DNA of 64,000 bases from Bradysia coprophila (Eukaryota > Arthropoda > Insecta > Diptera > Sciaridae), in the NCBI RefSeq assembly GCF_014529535.1, contig NW_023503376.1, positions 4,493,608-4,557,607 of the forward strand. Reading direction: 5' to 3'. The notes under the pieces were generated by a model. It did not search any database. It saw only the letters and a list, made by a program, of their open reading frames with translations, and had not been told where the DNA came from. Positions 35,138-48,343 of this stretch are shown in pieces. The position numbers and the translations under genes were made by a program. Numbering within the stretch: position 1 is the stretch's first letter; every line of letters begins with the position of its first letter.

Positions 35138-38100
35138 TCAATGTGCTTTTTCAACGTCACTCGATATGAAGCCACCTTCAACAACGTCATCTTCATCTGA
35201 AGAGCTTTCATCCACCTCCGCCGGCGCCGATGATGAACCAATACGCAAACACTCAACGATGTCATTTCCATTGTTCGAATTTTCGATGGCAAGTCTGAGC
35301 TCATCTAAGCCGACAACTCCAATTAATTTGCCTAATTGCGTTACATAGGCACGCCGCAATGACAAAACTGTGAACAATCGATGTACATTTGTGATAGGAG
35401 TTTTGTCTACCAACTGGAAGGGAGCCGGATCAATCTCGACGGTTTCATAGTCAAAATCAATTTTTTCGTTCATCTGTGATGCTTCCCATCGTTTCTGATC
35501 ATTCTGTGACATATCAATCACTGAATTATGTGACTGAAAGAAAATGTTCAGGGAATTATGCGCACAACGGACATTGTCTCACTGTGTACCTTTCTAAGTA
35601 TCGTCGGAGCTGGTGTCTTCAGCAACTTTGTGGATTCGTTCAAATGATCGAGTATCGTGTTATCAGAACTGTTTGACGTAATCGTGTCGGTATTTTGTGA
35701 TTCTAGCGGACGATGACCGTCTCCATCGCTTTTCACATCATAAAGTCCACTTATTTCGCCTATATCAGCTACAACAATGTTGGATGTACGCCGATTTTTC
35801 AATCCATCACTTTGACGCCTATTTACACAAACAAAATTTGCGTTTTCCATCACATCTTTAGCTTCAATGTGAGAAAAACGACGACTTCCGGTCCGGACGT
35901 TATTTTCCTTTTGCCAGTGAGTTACAGTTTGTAAACGTTTTTCGCGACTTATTTGTTTTGCAACTAGTCCGATGAGCTTAGTCCGTTCTACTGAGCCCAG
36001 CAAGATCATCGACACCTTATTCTCTACCAGAGGTAGGTGATGAACGTTTTCAGTTTCCTAAAAAGCGGGTTATGATTGAAGATCAGCGAAGTGATTTTAA
36101 GTTTTGTAAAGCTTACCATTAGAACCTTTTGCAACTCGTTGTACGTCATCCCGTACCAAATACAATAGACATCTTTTACCATAAAATTCTTGACAATTAC
36201 TTCCGCTGTTTGATGTTTGAACGGTAAAGGATCGGGTAAGTAAGGAAGTTTTTTCAGTGCAATGATCGTGTCATAAATCGATGGGCACAAGTGCACGGCA
36301 ATGACATTTGAGACTAGTAATGAGATCATTATCGGTGCCAGAAGGGATATTTGTCCTGTCATTTCTAATGCCATTACAGCAACCGATAGAGTATGTGTCG
36401 TTCCACCAGCAAATGAAGCTGCACCAACAACTGCATAACAACCTGGTATGACTGGTGAAAGCCTTTCGCTGAAATAAACTCCTGCTGGGAACCACAAATG
36501 AATACTTTCACCTATCAAACGACCCAAACAGGCACCTAGCTTAACTACCGGAATAAATGATCCTGACGGCACCGCAATGGTTGAGCCCATAGCCGAAAAT
36601 ATAAACTTGAAAAAGAAACTTGTTAGGCTGGTCCACAGTCGCACTGACTCACACAAATCGTTTACTGTGTAAATGAAGTACCCAACTAACGTTGGTATGA
36701 AACTGACATTGCCGTTCGTCCAATTGGCGACGAGTCTTGCTTCGGCTTCAGTTAGATTGGATTGGCCCCATGTAAAGTTGGAAAACAGTTGGGTCACTTG
36801 ATCATGAGTGGACAGATGGTTGGCAACGTGGCAGAAACCAAACGGATACGAGATGAACGAAATAACCACGACCATGGTGAAGGGATACAGCAAGAAGCTG
36901 TTTGGAAAATAATCATTCGTCCGTAAGAAAGTGGCTGGTAATTGGGACTTACCTAATCTGGTTCATTTTCACTACGATTTTGTTTGTCTTGATGAATATC
37001 GAATATTGTCGGTAAAACCATACCCATAACGAGCTCAAGAAGCCACAAATCACTCTATAATAAGAATTAGTGGACTTGTGATTATACAGTCAGCTCCAGC
37101 AAAATTTGTGGAGCGATTTGCTACAGCTGTTTTTCATCTGGTTCACTCATACAACTTAACCTGTTACAGACGCCTGTCATCTGATATCGACAACGACAGT
37201 AATAATAAACGACAAGCTCTGACTAAAGAGGTCTTATATAGCAAAAAGCGTGTTCAAAACAAATGAAGTAAAAGATTTCTGAAATCAATCTAGGAAAATC
37301 TTCGATCAAATGAAGTGATAGATCAGATAGTAAAACTGTTAATATGCTTGCCGTCTGTCACAGGTTAACTGTCTTTTACGTGTTTATACTTGTTTATACG
37401 AGTTTAATAGTTATACGTGCGGCTAGAGAGAAAACCATTTAAACAAGTATAAGACAGTGAGGTTACATGAGTGGACCAGCTGAAAAACAGCTGAAGCAAA
37501 TTGCGCCATAAATTTGGTTGAGTTTACCCCCAAAAAATCCAATTTTTCTTAAAACTAAAAATTTCTTTGCATACCCGATGAGAGCAAATATAAACAGTTC
37601 TTGAGGATCGAATGGAAATTCTGCGGTAAAATTGGTAGCAAACAATGCCGTAATTGTATCGGTTTCGTTCGTCCAAACCGCATGCAATCGAAAAAAGACA
37701 GCCGTGCAAACGGCGGCAAAAAATGCTCGCCAGTAATTTCGTACTGCAAAATAAGTGGACGTTGCTTCGATGCTGTACAGAACGCCTGGAATTGAACTTT
37801 CTGTTCAAGAACTTTGAAAGCAGAAACCACAATGTTAAAACCTCCGATTGGTGACGCAAAGCATGCAGCAATTCCAACAGCACATCCAGCAACTAGTGTG
37901 TCTGTATTATACTCACTTACCGGTTGCGTGCCTCTAAGAAATGACATCGTTTTGCTTAGCAGACGTGCAACGATACATGAAATGTGGACGAACGGTGCCT
38001 GTTGTAGTCGATGCAACGCAATGTAGTGTTTTCGAAATTGTAACAACAATTAACACGTAGAGGATAATTCTCGAGCAGGCACTTCAGGCACACCGGAAAG

Positions 38101-39126
38101 TGCTAAGGGAGTCGAGGAATACCTCCAAATAAATTTCTAAAAATCAAAAGTCAAATTGATTTTTAGAAATTTATTTGGAGGTATTCCACGACTCCCTTAG
38201 CACTTTCCGGTGTGCCTAAAGTTGACAAGTCACAATAACCGGCAACGTGTTAAGGGACTGGAAGGAAGACTATCTTTGTTCAACTTCATACCTCTTTTCC
38301 CAGTGGAAGGCCACTACCTAGTGTTGCTGTCAAGCCAACTAACTTCGCAACGAGTGTTTTGAATGTTAAATGATTTTCGATGGGAAATCCACGCAATATC
38401 GTCTTTACCTCAGGTATGCCAGAACCTTTTCGATCGAGATAGACGAAAAAGAAAACGAAAAGACATTGTGACGATATTACCACTCAAGACTTAAAAACCT
38501 CGTCATTCGTATGGTCATGCTTTAGAACTTAATGCTTTAGAACTTACCCACACTTTGAGGGGCTAATATGCGAACAAAGGTAACGGCAAACAATATCAAA
38601 ATCGCGGGTCCTACAATCCAACAAATATATGAAAGAGAAGGCGATGTGGTTAGATCACGATACAGCCACTCTCGAGCTAAATTGCATAAGTTTGTGAGTT
38701 CTAAAACCATAGGCCTGTTTCTCTAAATTTACCTCTCAGACACAATGTAATGCCCTTGTCCACACCAACCGAGAGGAATGCCATACAAATGCCCAGCATT
38801 GCTAAGGACAACCAATCGTCTAATATTTGATTAAATTTATGTTTCCAAATCCAACAAATTGATCGAGTTATCGAATTTTGATGTTGAAATTGTCTGTGAC
38901 GATCTATTGTTTGGAGCCTCCGTTTCTCATGTTTTAAATATCTTTGGAATTCCTTTGCGTATCCGCTAGAGCTAAGCGAATTTCGTGCAGTTCTTAAAGT
39001 CGACTGATTGATATCGGAAAATGATGATTTACGCGTGACTGGTTCCCAATAATCATGATTTCCATCCAAGATCATTGCGTTGAGTCCATTTTCTTTTGCA
39101 TCGTTATTGCAAGTGAACGGTGCCAT
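35138..39126 (-). CDS. ClC chloride channel with CBS pair (ClC-a/CLCN2-like)
   Basis: CDS complement(join(35138..35533,35590..36057,36117..36897,36953..37054,37575..37785,37842..37998,38292..38425,38548..38676,38733..39126)), 923 aa; phases match throughout. Seen in order: cytosolic N-terminus, helix B ([19 protein letters not shown]), the selectivity motif [11 protein letters not shown], the gating-Glu loop [26 protein letters not shown], the helix N filter [22 protein letters not shown] with the pore Tyr, and then two CBS regions ([13 protein letters not shown].. and [18 protein letters not shown]). The C-terminus is acidic (DESSSDEDD). Plasma-membrane Cl- channels of this type set transepithelial chloride flow and cell volume. 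The usual GKEGP reads GKEAP here. Introns hold a dispersed repeat and a palindrome. Confidence 0.93.
37156..37368 (+). repeat. Dispersed ~215-bp element inside ClC intron
   Basis: Best-preserved copy: ends TAACCTGTTACAGACG and CCGTCTGTCACAGGTTAA are inverted. The middle has TCTTATATAGCAAAAAGC and CAAATGAAGTAAAAGATTTC. It lies in the intron between 37055 and 37574. Confidence 0.8.
38084..38219. repeat. Palindromic element in ClC intron
   Basis: CACACCGGAAAGTGCTAAGG and its complement form arms of about 60 bases around GTCAAATTG. Nearly no mismatches. Located in the intron between 37999 and 38291. Confidence 0.87.
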
Positions 39127-40604
39127 AGTTCATAATATTTTCGTACACCGCAAGGAAGGATATCCTGAGACCTTACCACTTCAAATATCCTTATGAAATC
39201 TATGAAGGATTTTCAGGATGACGCAGCCTTCTGAATACTGCTAATTCAAAACGCTTAGTCTGTTTCTGTACAATACAACAAAATTTTAGTCGATCCCAAT
39301 TCCTTCTTTTACCAATTGCAAATTAAGGTAGCGTTCACTGAAACCGGTCTGTCGACCCACTTTAGTTGGAGAGTGTTTTACCCTGTTTAGTTTCGGTTAA
39401 CTGTCGGATAAAAGTGAAACCAACAGAGTTTTTTAGCGCAAGAAATACTCTTGGACATATCAGCATGACGACAATATACAATACATTCCATTCATCTCAC
39501 GTGCGCTTAATATATTTAAATATTCGAATTCATTTATTTTATTTAAAAAAAAAGTTATTTTATTTATTTGAACAAAATTGAACAAAGGCGAAGACATTTT
39601 TTACTGTTTTTCTGAAAGGCTCAGCTACCTTCAAGATCATGATCATCAAGCTCATGAACAAATCTACTCGTAAACGTATTTTCTTGCTTCGGATATTTTA
39701 TGAATCAAACATCAGTTAAATTCTACCTGTGAAACGTAAACCGTTACATATCGCTACAGCTTAACCTTTGGTTGGGTATTGACATGGCACTGCTGCTAGC
39801 ATTAAAACTGAATAAACAAACTATAAATTTGTAGCATTTAGTTATAAGAGATAACGTCTAATGTTTGTGTTGTGTTTTAACAAATACAACGAAAGCAAGT
39901 CATCCATCTTTACCAAAAGATCTTTATCGCAGCATGGCTCAGTAGCTACGTATGTACAAGCCGTCCACCAAAATGAACTGGGTTCGATTCTCCTGCCAAA
40001 TAATTCCACATGGAACTTTTCATTCAAGCTTCAAATTTAAAGTGTGTTTGTTGGAACGATGTACACACTGAATGACTCGTAAATAAAGTAAAAAAGTAAC
40101 CCAAATACGATGTTCATATGTCTACAGCCTACATTTAGGCGGGGAACCAATTAAACACCCAATCTACCTCATAGAGTATTTGCATCATATCCAAACTCGG
40201 ATATCTGGAATCTAGGAATCCATACGAGTTCAACGAGCTATCACACGTTACTGCAGCTTCAAAATTCGACGAGATATTGATGTTTGTATGAAAATAAGCA
40301 AAATCTCGAATTTTCAGATAACTGAAATCGCCTACGTTAGTTAGTTAATTAGTTCCTATGGTAAAGTGGATCCAGCAACTCCTAAACGTTTCTATAGCTT
40401 TTCCTGAAATTTTTGTTATGGGCTAATAATGGCCCAAAAATAAGAATGGAATTTTCAAAAGTTGGAAAAAACCCATATCTTGGGAGCTAGAGCTTCCCAA
40501 AGTCTCCATACAAATGCCATATAAAAGCCAATTTGTATGTGTGTGAGTTGTATATTTTGTTGCATGATATGGATCGAAATATGGTGAATGGTGTGTTAAG
40601 TATT
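39127..40604. other. No gene seen
   Basis: Upstream region of the ClC gene. 39700-40030 has a minus-strand frame without family resemblance; 40200-40560 is repeat-like (AACGAGCTATCACACG also occurs at 26639). Confidence 0.35.
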
Positions 40605-41090
40605 AACTTCCACTAGGTCAGTTCCTAAATTCTGGGATGACAGGTGATTCCTCTGGCACTACCTAACTTCCATTAGATTTTTTGATGTATTTGGGTTATT
40701 TTCGACATGATAGAGGTGTTCCAAAGTTGGTTCCTAAATTTTGGGATGATAGACGATTCCTCTGGCACTTCCTAACTTCCATCGGATTTTTTGATGGATT
40801 TGGGTTATATTCGACATTAGTGAGGTGTTCCAAAGTCGGTTCCTAAATTTAGGGATAACAGATGATTCCTCTGGCACTACCTAACTTCCATCGGATTTTT
40901 TGATGGATTTGGATTATTTTCGACATGAGTGAGGTGTTCCAAGGTTGGTTCCTAAATTTTGGGATGACAGATGTCCTAGCATGTCCTAACTTCCATCGGA
41001 TTTTTCGATGGATTTGGGTTATTTTCGATATAAGTGAGGTGTACCAAGATTGGTTTCTAGATTTTGGGATTCAGACTGATTTCTCTAGTT
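40605..41090 (+). repeat. Tandem repeat, unit ~105 bp, about 4.5 copies
   Basis: The unit contains GGTTCCTAAATTTTGGGATG, ATTCCTCTGGCACTACC, TAACTTCCATCGGATTTTTT and GAGGTGTTCCAA. Copies diverge by several percent; the last is shorter. Confidence 0.88.
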
Positions 41091-41151
41091 CTCTAATTTC
41101 CATAAGGTTCTTTTATGTTGTCGAAATGACATACATATAAAAGTGGTGATA

Positions 41152-41524
41152 TCAGTCAAAAAACCCTTAAAGGGTAAATGTGACGCAAGTCCTTGTGTCT
41201 GCTTACAAAATAACTGATATCGCTGAGGGTGACGCATTTTGCGTCGTATGCGAAAGTTTTTTCATATGTTGAGGAACGTATTGTTAAGAAAATGGTTGAA
41301 AAATGTACTGAAAGAATTTAAACGAAAGAAAACCGAATCATCTCCCACTTGTGACGCAAATTTCTTGTTGTAAAATTTTCTTTCACAAATTTTTTGAGAT
41401 AATTTTTTTTTTGATAAAACTTTTGCGTACGACGCACAATGCGTCACCCTCAGCGATATCAGTTATTTTGTAAGTAAGATAAAGGACTTGCGTCACATTT
41501 ACTCTTTAAGGGTTTTTTGACTGA
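41152..41524. mobile_element. Hairpin element, subfamily C
   Basis: Inverted repeat with ends TCAGTCAAAAAACCC and its complement, flanked by TA on both sides (41150-41151, 41525-41526). Internal blocks GTGACGCAAGTCC and CTGATATCGCTGAGG resemble subfamily A. Confidence 0.85.
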
Positions 41525-41526
41525 TA

Positions 41527-43914
41527 GTATTATATCGGTGATTTGTTATAGCCGTCTTTCATTACTGGAACGAATTTTTCAAGTTGCATTTTACCGGTTA
41601 GACCAACATAGTCATTACGGGAAAAATGTTTTTATCTTGACTTCTATAACTTCTCTAAACTATCGAAAAATTAAAATTGAGAGACCCTGCTTTCTCGGTG
41701 ACCTATGGACCGGACACTGACACTAAAAAATGTGACTTTAATTGTAACCAAGAAAGGACCCAAAAAAAGGTTTAGCGAGTCATCATATGCATTATTTAAA
41801 TGCTACGTGCAGTTTCATGACTGTCATACCAGCCAACAAGTTTAACACATTAAATTGTTCCCGACTGTATATTCTATTCTAAGGCGTGGTGGCTACAATA
41901 AGAACATATAAAAAAAAAATTACAACAAAAAGATGCGACCCGCCTAAATTGGGCTTTATAAATAGTAATTTCATGATGACTCGTGATATGATTGTGTGTG
42001 CAGTGCACGTGATGCCAATCCTTAAACTATGGCTTCTAAATGATATACACATCGTACTTCAATTGATCATAAATCGAAAATTGGTCATACAATTCCATAC
42101 TAGTTTGCATATCAGATGTATACCGTTGAGAAATTGGTGATGATTTTGTATATCAGAATTATTTGCTTAATTGACGCTCAAACACACTCACTCATCATTT
42201 ATACTTGTGCTGCAAGAAGAGCATTTATGATAATATACTCGATGCCTCATTAAAGCACGTGATGGCCTCCATCAACTATTGAGATTCAATCATAATGTGG
42301 TGGATGGAGTTCAAATTTGTTACGGGCAATAGTTGTTTCACTCTACAGATAAGGTTTGTGAGTCAGACTGATGTTTAGTTCACCAACATTTTATTGAAAT
42401 TTTCACCAGAACATTGGAACTTGAAACACTTTTTCGTTATTTCCAAACACTTTAGGTGAATTTCCTTTTGATTTTTTGCAATTGACCGTTCAAAACAGAT
42501 TTTATTTTGGTCAAGAAAGACAAGAAGGATAATCTGATGTTCAAGTTCTAGTTTCTTCATTTAAGAAAGGGATTCGGGCAAAATTACCAAATCGGTTGAG
42601 GAAAGCTTAAGAACCAGATAGTCATTACCAAACTTATGAAAAACAGCCGACCGAAATCGGACGCATTTTCCCGTGGAACTTCTTATTTGGGAGGTGATCA
42701 AAAGCCGAGAACTTGCACTTTTCTTACAGAAATTTCTCCAGTTACACGAGCCGTGCAGGGTCGTGTGGGGTGTCATTAGAAATGCAATTTCACGTACTTT
42801 CAGCAAATAGGGTCTTGTGCATGTTTTCGATTTTTGGTAACCTTCCACTAGCCGCACAAGCTTCGAAGAATTTTTCTGAAGGTGGTTTTGGCTTCCAGGT
42901 TCGAATACCTTTCTGGGCACATTCCACTGGAAAATGAGTCCAATTTCGATAGGCTGTTTTTCAAAGGAATTCCTCACTAAGTGCGGACGAAGTGGCTAGC
43001 TATATCATGGTACAACACCTACCGACACGAGGGGTGAACGACTCCGGAAATCAAAACCATTGTCAAAATCAAGTTCACGATAGCTTATGATGGCAATGGT
43101 AACCTATACACCGAAAATTTTCATTTTTTTTCTTGCATGTATTTCTCAGACGAATTTTTTACATAAATAACATTGTTGACGTAAAATCAACAATTGTTTA
43201 CATTTACGATCAGCCAGACGAGCGCACACCAGAAGTTTACTCTAAAAAACAACCTTGACTGTAGGCTCTATCTATATACAAATGAGTTTACACATCGCTG
43301 ATTGCCTATAATAGAACACACAAAAAAATCAATTTTCTCAAATTCTCTGTTTTCCCAAATAATGTGTGTCTAAAACACCATGTGACAACATTTTTGAATT
43401 ATGCCAAGAATGATTTCACTGGTCGATGATTATCCTAATTAAGATGATCGTTCTAAGTTACACAAGAAGGTGTTTGAAAAGGAAATATATAAGTCGTTCA
43501 TGACACGAGCTGCATTAATAGCAAACATGTGACGGAATGAACATGAGAACATATGATCTGTTCAAGAATTCGCAAAAAAAAAGATTCTGTTTGTTCAGTT
43601 CATTATTGGAAAATAAACAAACATAAAAGTTTGTTGGTAAATAAATTATCACGTTCGAATTTATTGATATTAATTTGACAGGGCATTTTGGTTTAATCAA
43701 CAGATGATTAGAGGCTACAAAGAAAAGCGTACCGACCGCGATCGTGCAAAAGATCTTTTGTTACGAACACACGAAAATATTAAAAGAAAAAAATCTGAAA
43801 AGCAAAACAATTTTTTTTTTTAAATAAATATTATGCACCTGTGTGCAAATGTTTATTTATCACATACGCACGGTGTTTGGATGTCAAAATTACTTACCTA
43901 GAAGAATAATTCAA
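41527..43914. other. Gene-poor stretch
   Basis: Several open frames up to 138 codons (42561-42977, minus) but no splice signals, domains or start context that I trust. Confidence 0.35.
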
Positions 43915-44660
43915 ACATAGCTAACGCCGACCCGTACGAAACACCTATTCGTATCAAAAGCCTTTAATGTGAAACTCTTTATTTCTCTTACTTCATACTC
44001 TTCTCTACTGCAAAGCTATTCCCCCTTTAAAATCACTTACATTATCCACTCTTTGCCTTGTTATCATATACAAATAATTTGCCGGAGGCCACGTACGAAG
44101 TCAAAATTCATAAATTCCTATTTAAACCGCTATATTTACCTATATTTTCCTATAAATAGACATTTCATAGATGAATATGCTATTATATAGTTATATATGC
44201 CTGTATATAGCTCAATATAGATGTATATAGATGTCCATATATGGAATGCCTGAAACACCCCACACATTTAACCAATTACTTCTATGTTAATAGAAACTCT
44301 ATAAGTACCATTTTTCCCAAGATATTTCACTTTTAATAAAATCCAATATGGCCGCCGGCAGACATTTTGCTAGGAGACCGACGCTTTACATTCGTTAATA
44401 CTTTTAAAACAAAAAAAAATTAATGAAATTCGGTCAAAATTTACTCGAGATATTGACAAAATACTCCACATTCACTGTACGGCCAAGTACCGAGTAGCCA
44501 GATAAGAGCTCACTCCAAAAAACCCAGTTCACGCTCCGGTGAACATAATTTCATAATTTTTTCCCCTGATTGGTACGGTCAATACCTATCTAATAAATCG
44601 AAAACAGACGAAATATGTTTAAATTTGGCCGACCTACAAGCAAAAACTGCTTGCTGCCCT
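43915..44660 (-). repeat. Dispersed repeat with GTACGGGGCT ends, truncated copy d
   Basis: Follows copy c from CATAGCTAACGCCGACCCGT through TATATAG-rich DNA to CCGACCTACAAGCAAAAACTG, then stops. An insertion of about 60 bases separates two parts of the shared text near 43965-44030. Confidence 0.65.
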
Positions 44661-46087
44661 GTGCCTAGTTCACACCATGCAACAAATTGCGAAAAGCGGT
44701 TGTTTTCCGCACGAAAACACACAGCCAGACTAGGGATAAAACAATGAAAAGTAAAGTTTTCGTGTGAGCTTTGTTGATTCGATGAGAAGCCGAGGTCATA
44801 AAAACACACGAAAGCGAGACCTTTCATAAAAGCCTAAAAGCCTGTAGATATGTTTACTCAACGCAGGGTTTCCTGAGGGATATAATTACTGACAAGTTTT
44901 GTGTTGCTTTGTTGATTAAAATAGAGTACTATAATCGTATTATCTATGGAAGTCCGATGGAAAATGGATTTACTCGGGTGAATGTGTCTCTTTAACACCC
45001 TCGTATCTATGTTTCATCATTTCTCCCATAGATGAATCTACTATTATATAATAAGGGATAAAGGGTTCCGAGACGAAGCCGATATCAATAAATACACGAA
45101 AACAAGACTTTTTTTTTCCAAAATCGAACAATTGTTTATTTAAAAGCGAAAAAAAGGCTGCAAAGCGCAACCAGTAAAAACGCACTTTCGACCCTAGAGA
45201 AAACCAAAGCTTGAAATTATTGTTATATACTACGGGCGTCGAATGCTTGAAACATAAAAATTACGATTTTTGGGGCATTTATTGTAGTATGAAAAATACT
45301 ATTTCGCGTGTTCATCGGTGTATGCTAGACAGTTACACACTACTAAGGGAAAGTTAGAACTCTTTCGTCTGGGCTTCTATACAGAGACAAACAAACAAAC
45401 AATTATAGATAAAATGATCTTTCGGGTTTGTTCGTTACCATGAAATCTGAATTTTTAGTCCCAGTGGCTTAGTATACTCTTTTCCAACCAACAACAATGA
45501 TTGGGATTGGAGTAATGATACTTTAAGTGAAGAGGTCATAAAGTAGTGAAATTGGGAACTAATGAAATATAAAGATGAAATTTGAATTTACGTAAAATTA
45601 ACATAAATTACCATCTCATTTGCAAGTTTAAACCTTAACCGTTGGCAAAAATAATTTTTGTTACAATCTACTCAATAGTCTACGAAATAATAACTTCCAG
45701 AAAAGCAAACCAATAAAATAAACGATTTGCTGCACAACGTAATATATTCGTCCGTTCTTCTTTGCACTTTGTGTGGTGATTAGTGTGTAAATGTTGTACA
45801 TTTTCAGTAAAATGCTCAGGTATACCACAGTTTGCTTTCGAGCTAATTTTTTTTTAATCCCTTATGCACAATAAAACCATTTGTCTTGTTCTCATTTATA
45901 GCAAAAATTGTAGGTAAAATATTGAATTCTAAAGATAAATGAATGTGCAAGAGATGGTTGCATTAATGAGTGCTAATGGACAACGACATTTAGAGCAAAG
46001 AACGTTCTTATATTGGGAATAACATGTGTTCATTGATCTAGGGAAGCAGTTTGTGGACTGGAGCCAACGAAACCAACGCACAGCAAG
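44661..46087. other. No gene seen
   Basis: AT-rich. CTGGGCTTCTATACAGAGAC with an (ACAA)n tail at 45365-45405 recurs at 52618-52670, a small dispersed repeat. Confidence 0.4.
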
Positions 46088-46197
46088 CATTAGTGGTACT
46101 CTAAATAGGATACTGAAACTGGACAGTGTTTCAGAAAATAGTACTCTATTTGGCAACTGTAGACTATGATCACTTTTGTTTGAAGTGCACTGGTCAA
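46088..46197 (-). repeat. Partial relative of the CAACGCACTTC TIR element
   Basis: Contains GGTACTCTAAATAGGATACTG, AATAGTACTCTATTTGGC and CACTTTTGTTTGAAGTGCAC in the order of 63466-63622. Confidence 0.6.
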
Positions 46198-46221
46198 ACA
46201 TTCGCTTCTGGTAATAATCAG

Positions 46222-47650
46222 GTCCGGAGCGTTAGCGGAGGACTTGACGCAGTCTAACTTCCAAAAAAAGAACGAAGAAAATTTTTTGAGACGCGGCAAC
46301 TATATATAGGCGAGAATTTAAGTTTCTTTCCTTTGGCCTGTATCACCACAAATCCTATTCTATCTTATTCGCGCTTCAAATACGAGCAAAACGAGCTATC
46401 ACTCGACTATGTAGCTTTAAAATTACCGGAGATACATCGTTTTGAAAGTGGCACTTTTCATAGGAAATACACCAAATTGACTTTTCCCAAACAATCAAAA
46501 TCTTTCAACTTACTCTGTATGTTTCTATCTGTCTATCTGTCTATCTATCTATCTATCGACGGACGATCTCGGAAACAAGTCAGCCAATCTCCATGAAATT
46601 TTGCAGGAACCTCAGGGTGGACATAAAAATGAAATTGTGATACGCCATTACCCCAGGAAAAACCAGAATTTTGTTTTATTGGCCTCGAAGTGGTTTCTGA
46701 GTGTGGTTTTCGAGGGTCGGGAACGCGTTTTCGGCTGTAGCTTAGCTGTATTGAAACCTACAGAGGCGTGCGACCCATCAAATGAAAGGTATTCGTAACA
46801 CGATTCGAACGAATATAATTTAAAAAATCGGGTCAGATTCGTTTGAGCTAGAGTGATTAGAGTGACCAAATTTTGAGCTACTCGAGCGTAGGATGAAAGG
46901 ACTAATATTTTTTTGGGTTATGAAAGATAGAGGATTACTTTCTTCGGCAAAGTCTCAGAGTTTTACGAGTAGAACAGAGGGGCATATGTGAAAAATGTCG
47001 AAAGTTGGAAATGGGTGGGTCAATTATGTTTTTAGAGGTATTTCTTGAATGGTGGCAGATAGAGAGTTACTTTCTTCGGCAAAGTCTCAGAGTTTTACGA
47101 GTAGAAAAGAGGGGCATTTGTGAAAAATGTCGAAAGTTGGAAATGGGTGGGTCAATTGGGGTTTTGGAGATATTTCTTGAATGGTGGCAGATAGAGAATT
47201 ACTTTCTTCGTCAAATTTTCGAATTTCGTCAAATTTTCAAATTTCGTCAAATTTTCGAATTTTGTCAAATTTTCGAATTTCGTCAAATTTTCGATTTTCG
47301 TCAAATTTTCGATTTTCATCAAATTTTCGATTTTCGTTAAATTTTCGATTTTCGTCAAATTTTCGATTTTCGTCAAATTTCGTCAAATTTTCGATTTTCG
47401 AATTTCTGTTATAAACTAGACGCAGATTTTTTTGGTAAAATTTTGGTTGTTTCCAGTCAAATTTTTTTTGGTAAAAATTATTTGGCAGATGATGAGAAAA
47501 ACTAAGCCAGCTTGTTTGAACTAAAATTGGGTGTAAAATTTAATTTTTGCGTAACGAAGCAGAAAGCGTCAACTCTAGCGATATCATTCATTTTAGAAAT
47601 TGTACTTCAAAGACTGCGTCACACTTTTCTCGAAGAGATTTTTGCTGGGA
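46222..47650 (+). mobile_element. Composite element, copy 2
   Basis: Starts GTCCGGAGCGTTAGCGGAGG. The body carries a (CTAT/CTGT)n run near 46527-46556 and a partly duplicated stretch (AGTTGGAAATGGGTGGGTCA twice). Then come the minisatellite (47206-47408) and only one arm of hairpin B, ending near GAAGAGATTTTTGCTGGGA. Confidence 0.82.
47206..47408 (+). repeat. 18-bp minisatellite, about 11 units
   Basis: Unit TTTTCGATTTTCGTCAAA and variants with GAATTTCGTC. Confidence 0.9.
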
Positions 47651-48277
47651 TATGTTTATGCTCATGTATCAAGCCATACGAAATAATAATAATAATAGTC
47701 AGGACATCGAATTTATTCCACAGACTGGAAAATGTTGATAAAATCTTCTACTTCAATTCTTTCAATTTGCATTTTTCGATGTGTGTTAATATTAGCGAAA
47801 ACATTTTGTCTAAACAGATGTTATACCTGATGATACATCGTAGGAAGCTGCATTGAAAGCTGAAGAATGTTTCTATTGTCTTTTTACAGCAACAACGTTG
47901 TCCAATGTAATTAGCCAGTACAAAGTTTAACAAATTGATGTAGGAATTGCATTTAACCTTTCTGGGAAATGACAGACATATTTCAGGCATTGTAAACGGT
48001 ATTGTAATTTATGGGACGCAGATTTTCCTTTAACAATGTTGCAAAATATAATGAGTGGTTGTTCTACAGCCGACGTTCAGAATCGTCACACCTGTTACTC
48101 ATTAGAACCAAAGTTTACCGTCACATTGTTTGGTTCGTTAATTTAAAAGAATGTCTTAGTAAAACAGAGACGAAAAGTAGGTAGAGGTAATGACGGTCAT
48201 TAAGGGTATACTTTTAAGTAAGTGCGAAAAGGACTTAAAGGGTTGTTATGTATATGATGTGCTATGCTTACAGAGCA
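47651..48277. other. Upstream region of peroxidase-like gene 2
   Basis: No gene or strong repeat recognised. Confidence 0.35.
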
Positions 48278-48313
48278 CATAAAAACCACTTTTGACAACA
48301 TATTTCGGTCAGT
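48278..48313 (+). promoter_or_regulatory. Core promoter of peroxidase-like gene 2
   Basis: CATAAAAA (48278-48285) lies about 32 bases before the A of the initiator TCAGT (48309-48313). The ATG follows at 48344. Good TATA/Inr spacing. Confidence 0.55.
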
Positions 48314-48343
48314 CGTGAGGTGTTACTCCGAGTCAACGGAACG

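Noticed and set aside
37524-38049. Alternative minus-strand frames across the ClC gene
   Set aside because: They read through the intron at 37786-37841; only the spliced frame matches the ClC family.
42561-42977. 138-codon minus-strand frame
   Set aside because: No start or splice support, no recognised motif, and a comparable frame on the other strand.
46333-46869. Frames of 65-87 codons, repeated at 57547-58127
   Set aside because: Body of the composite element; the copies carry indels and no domain.
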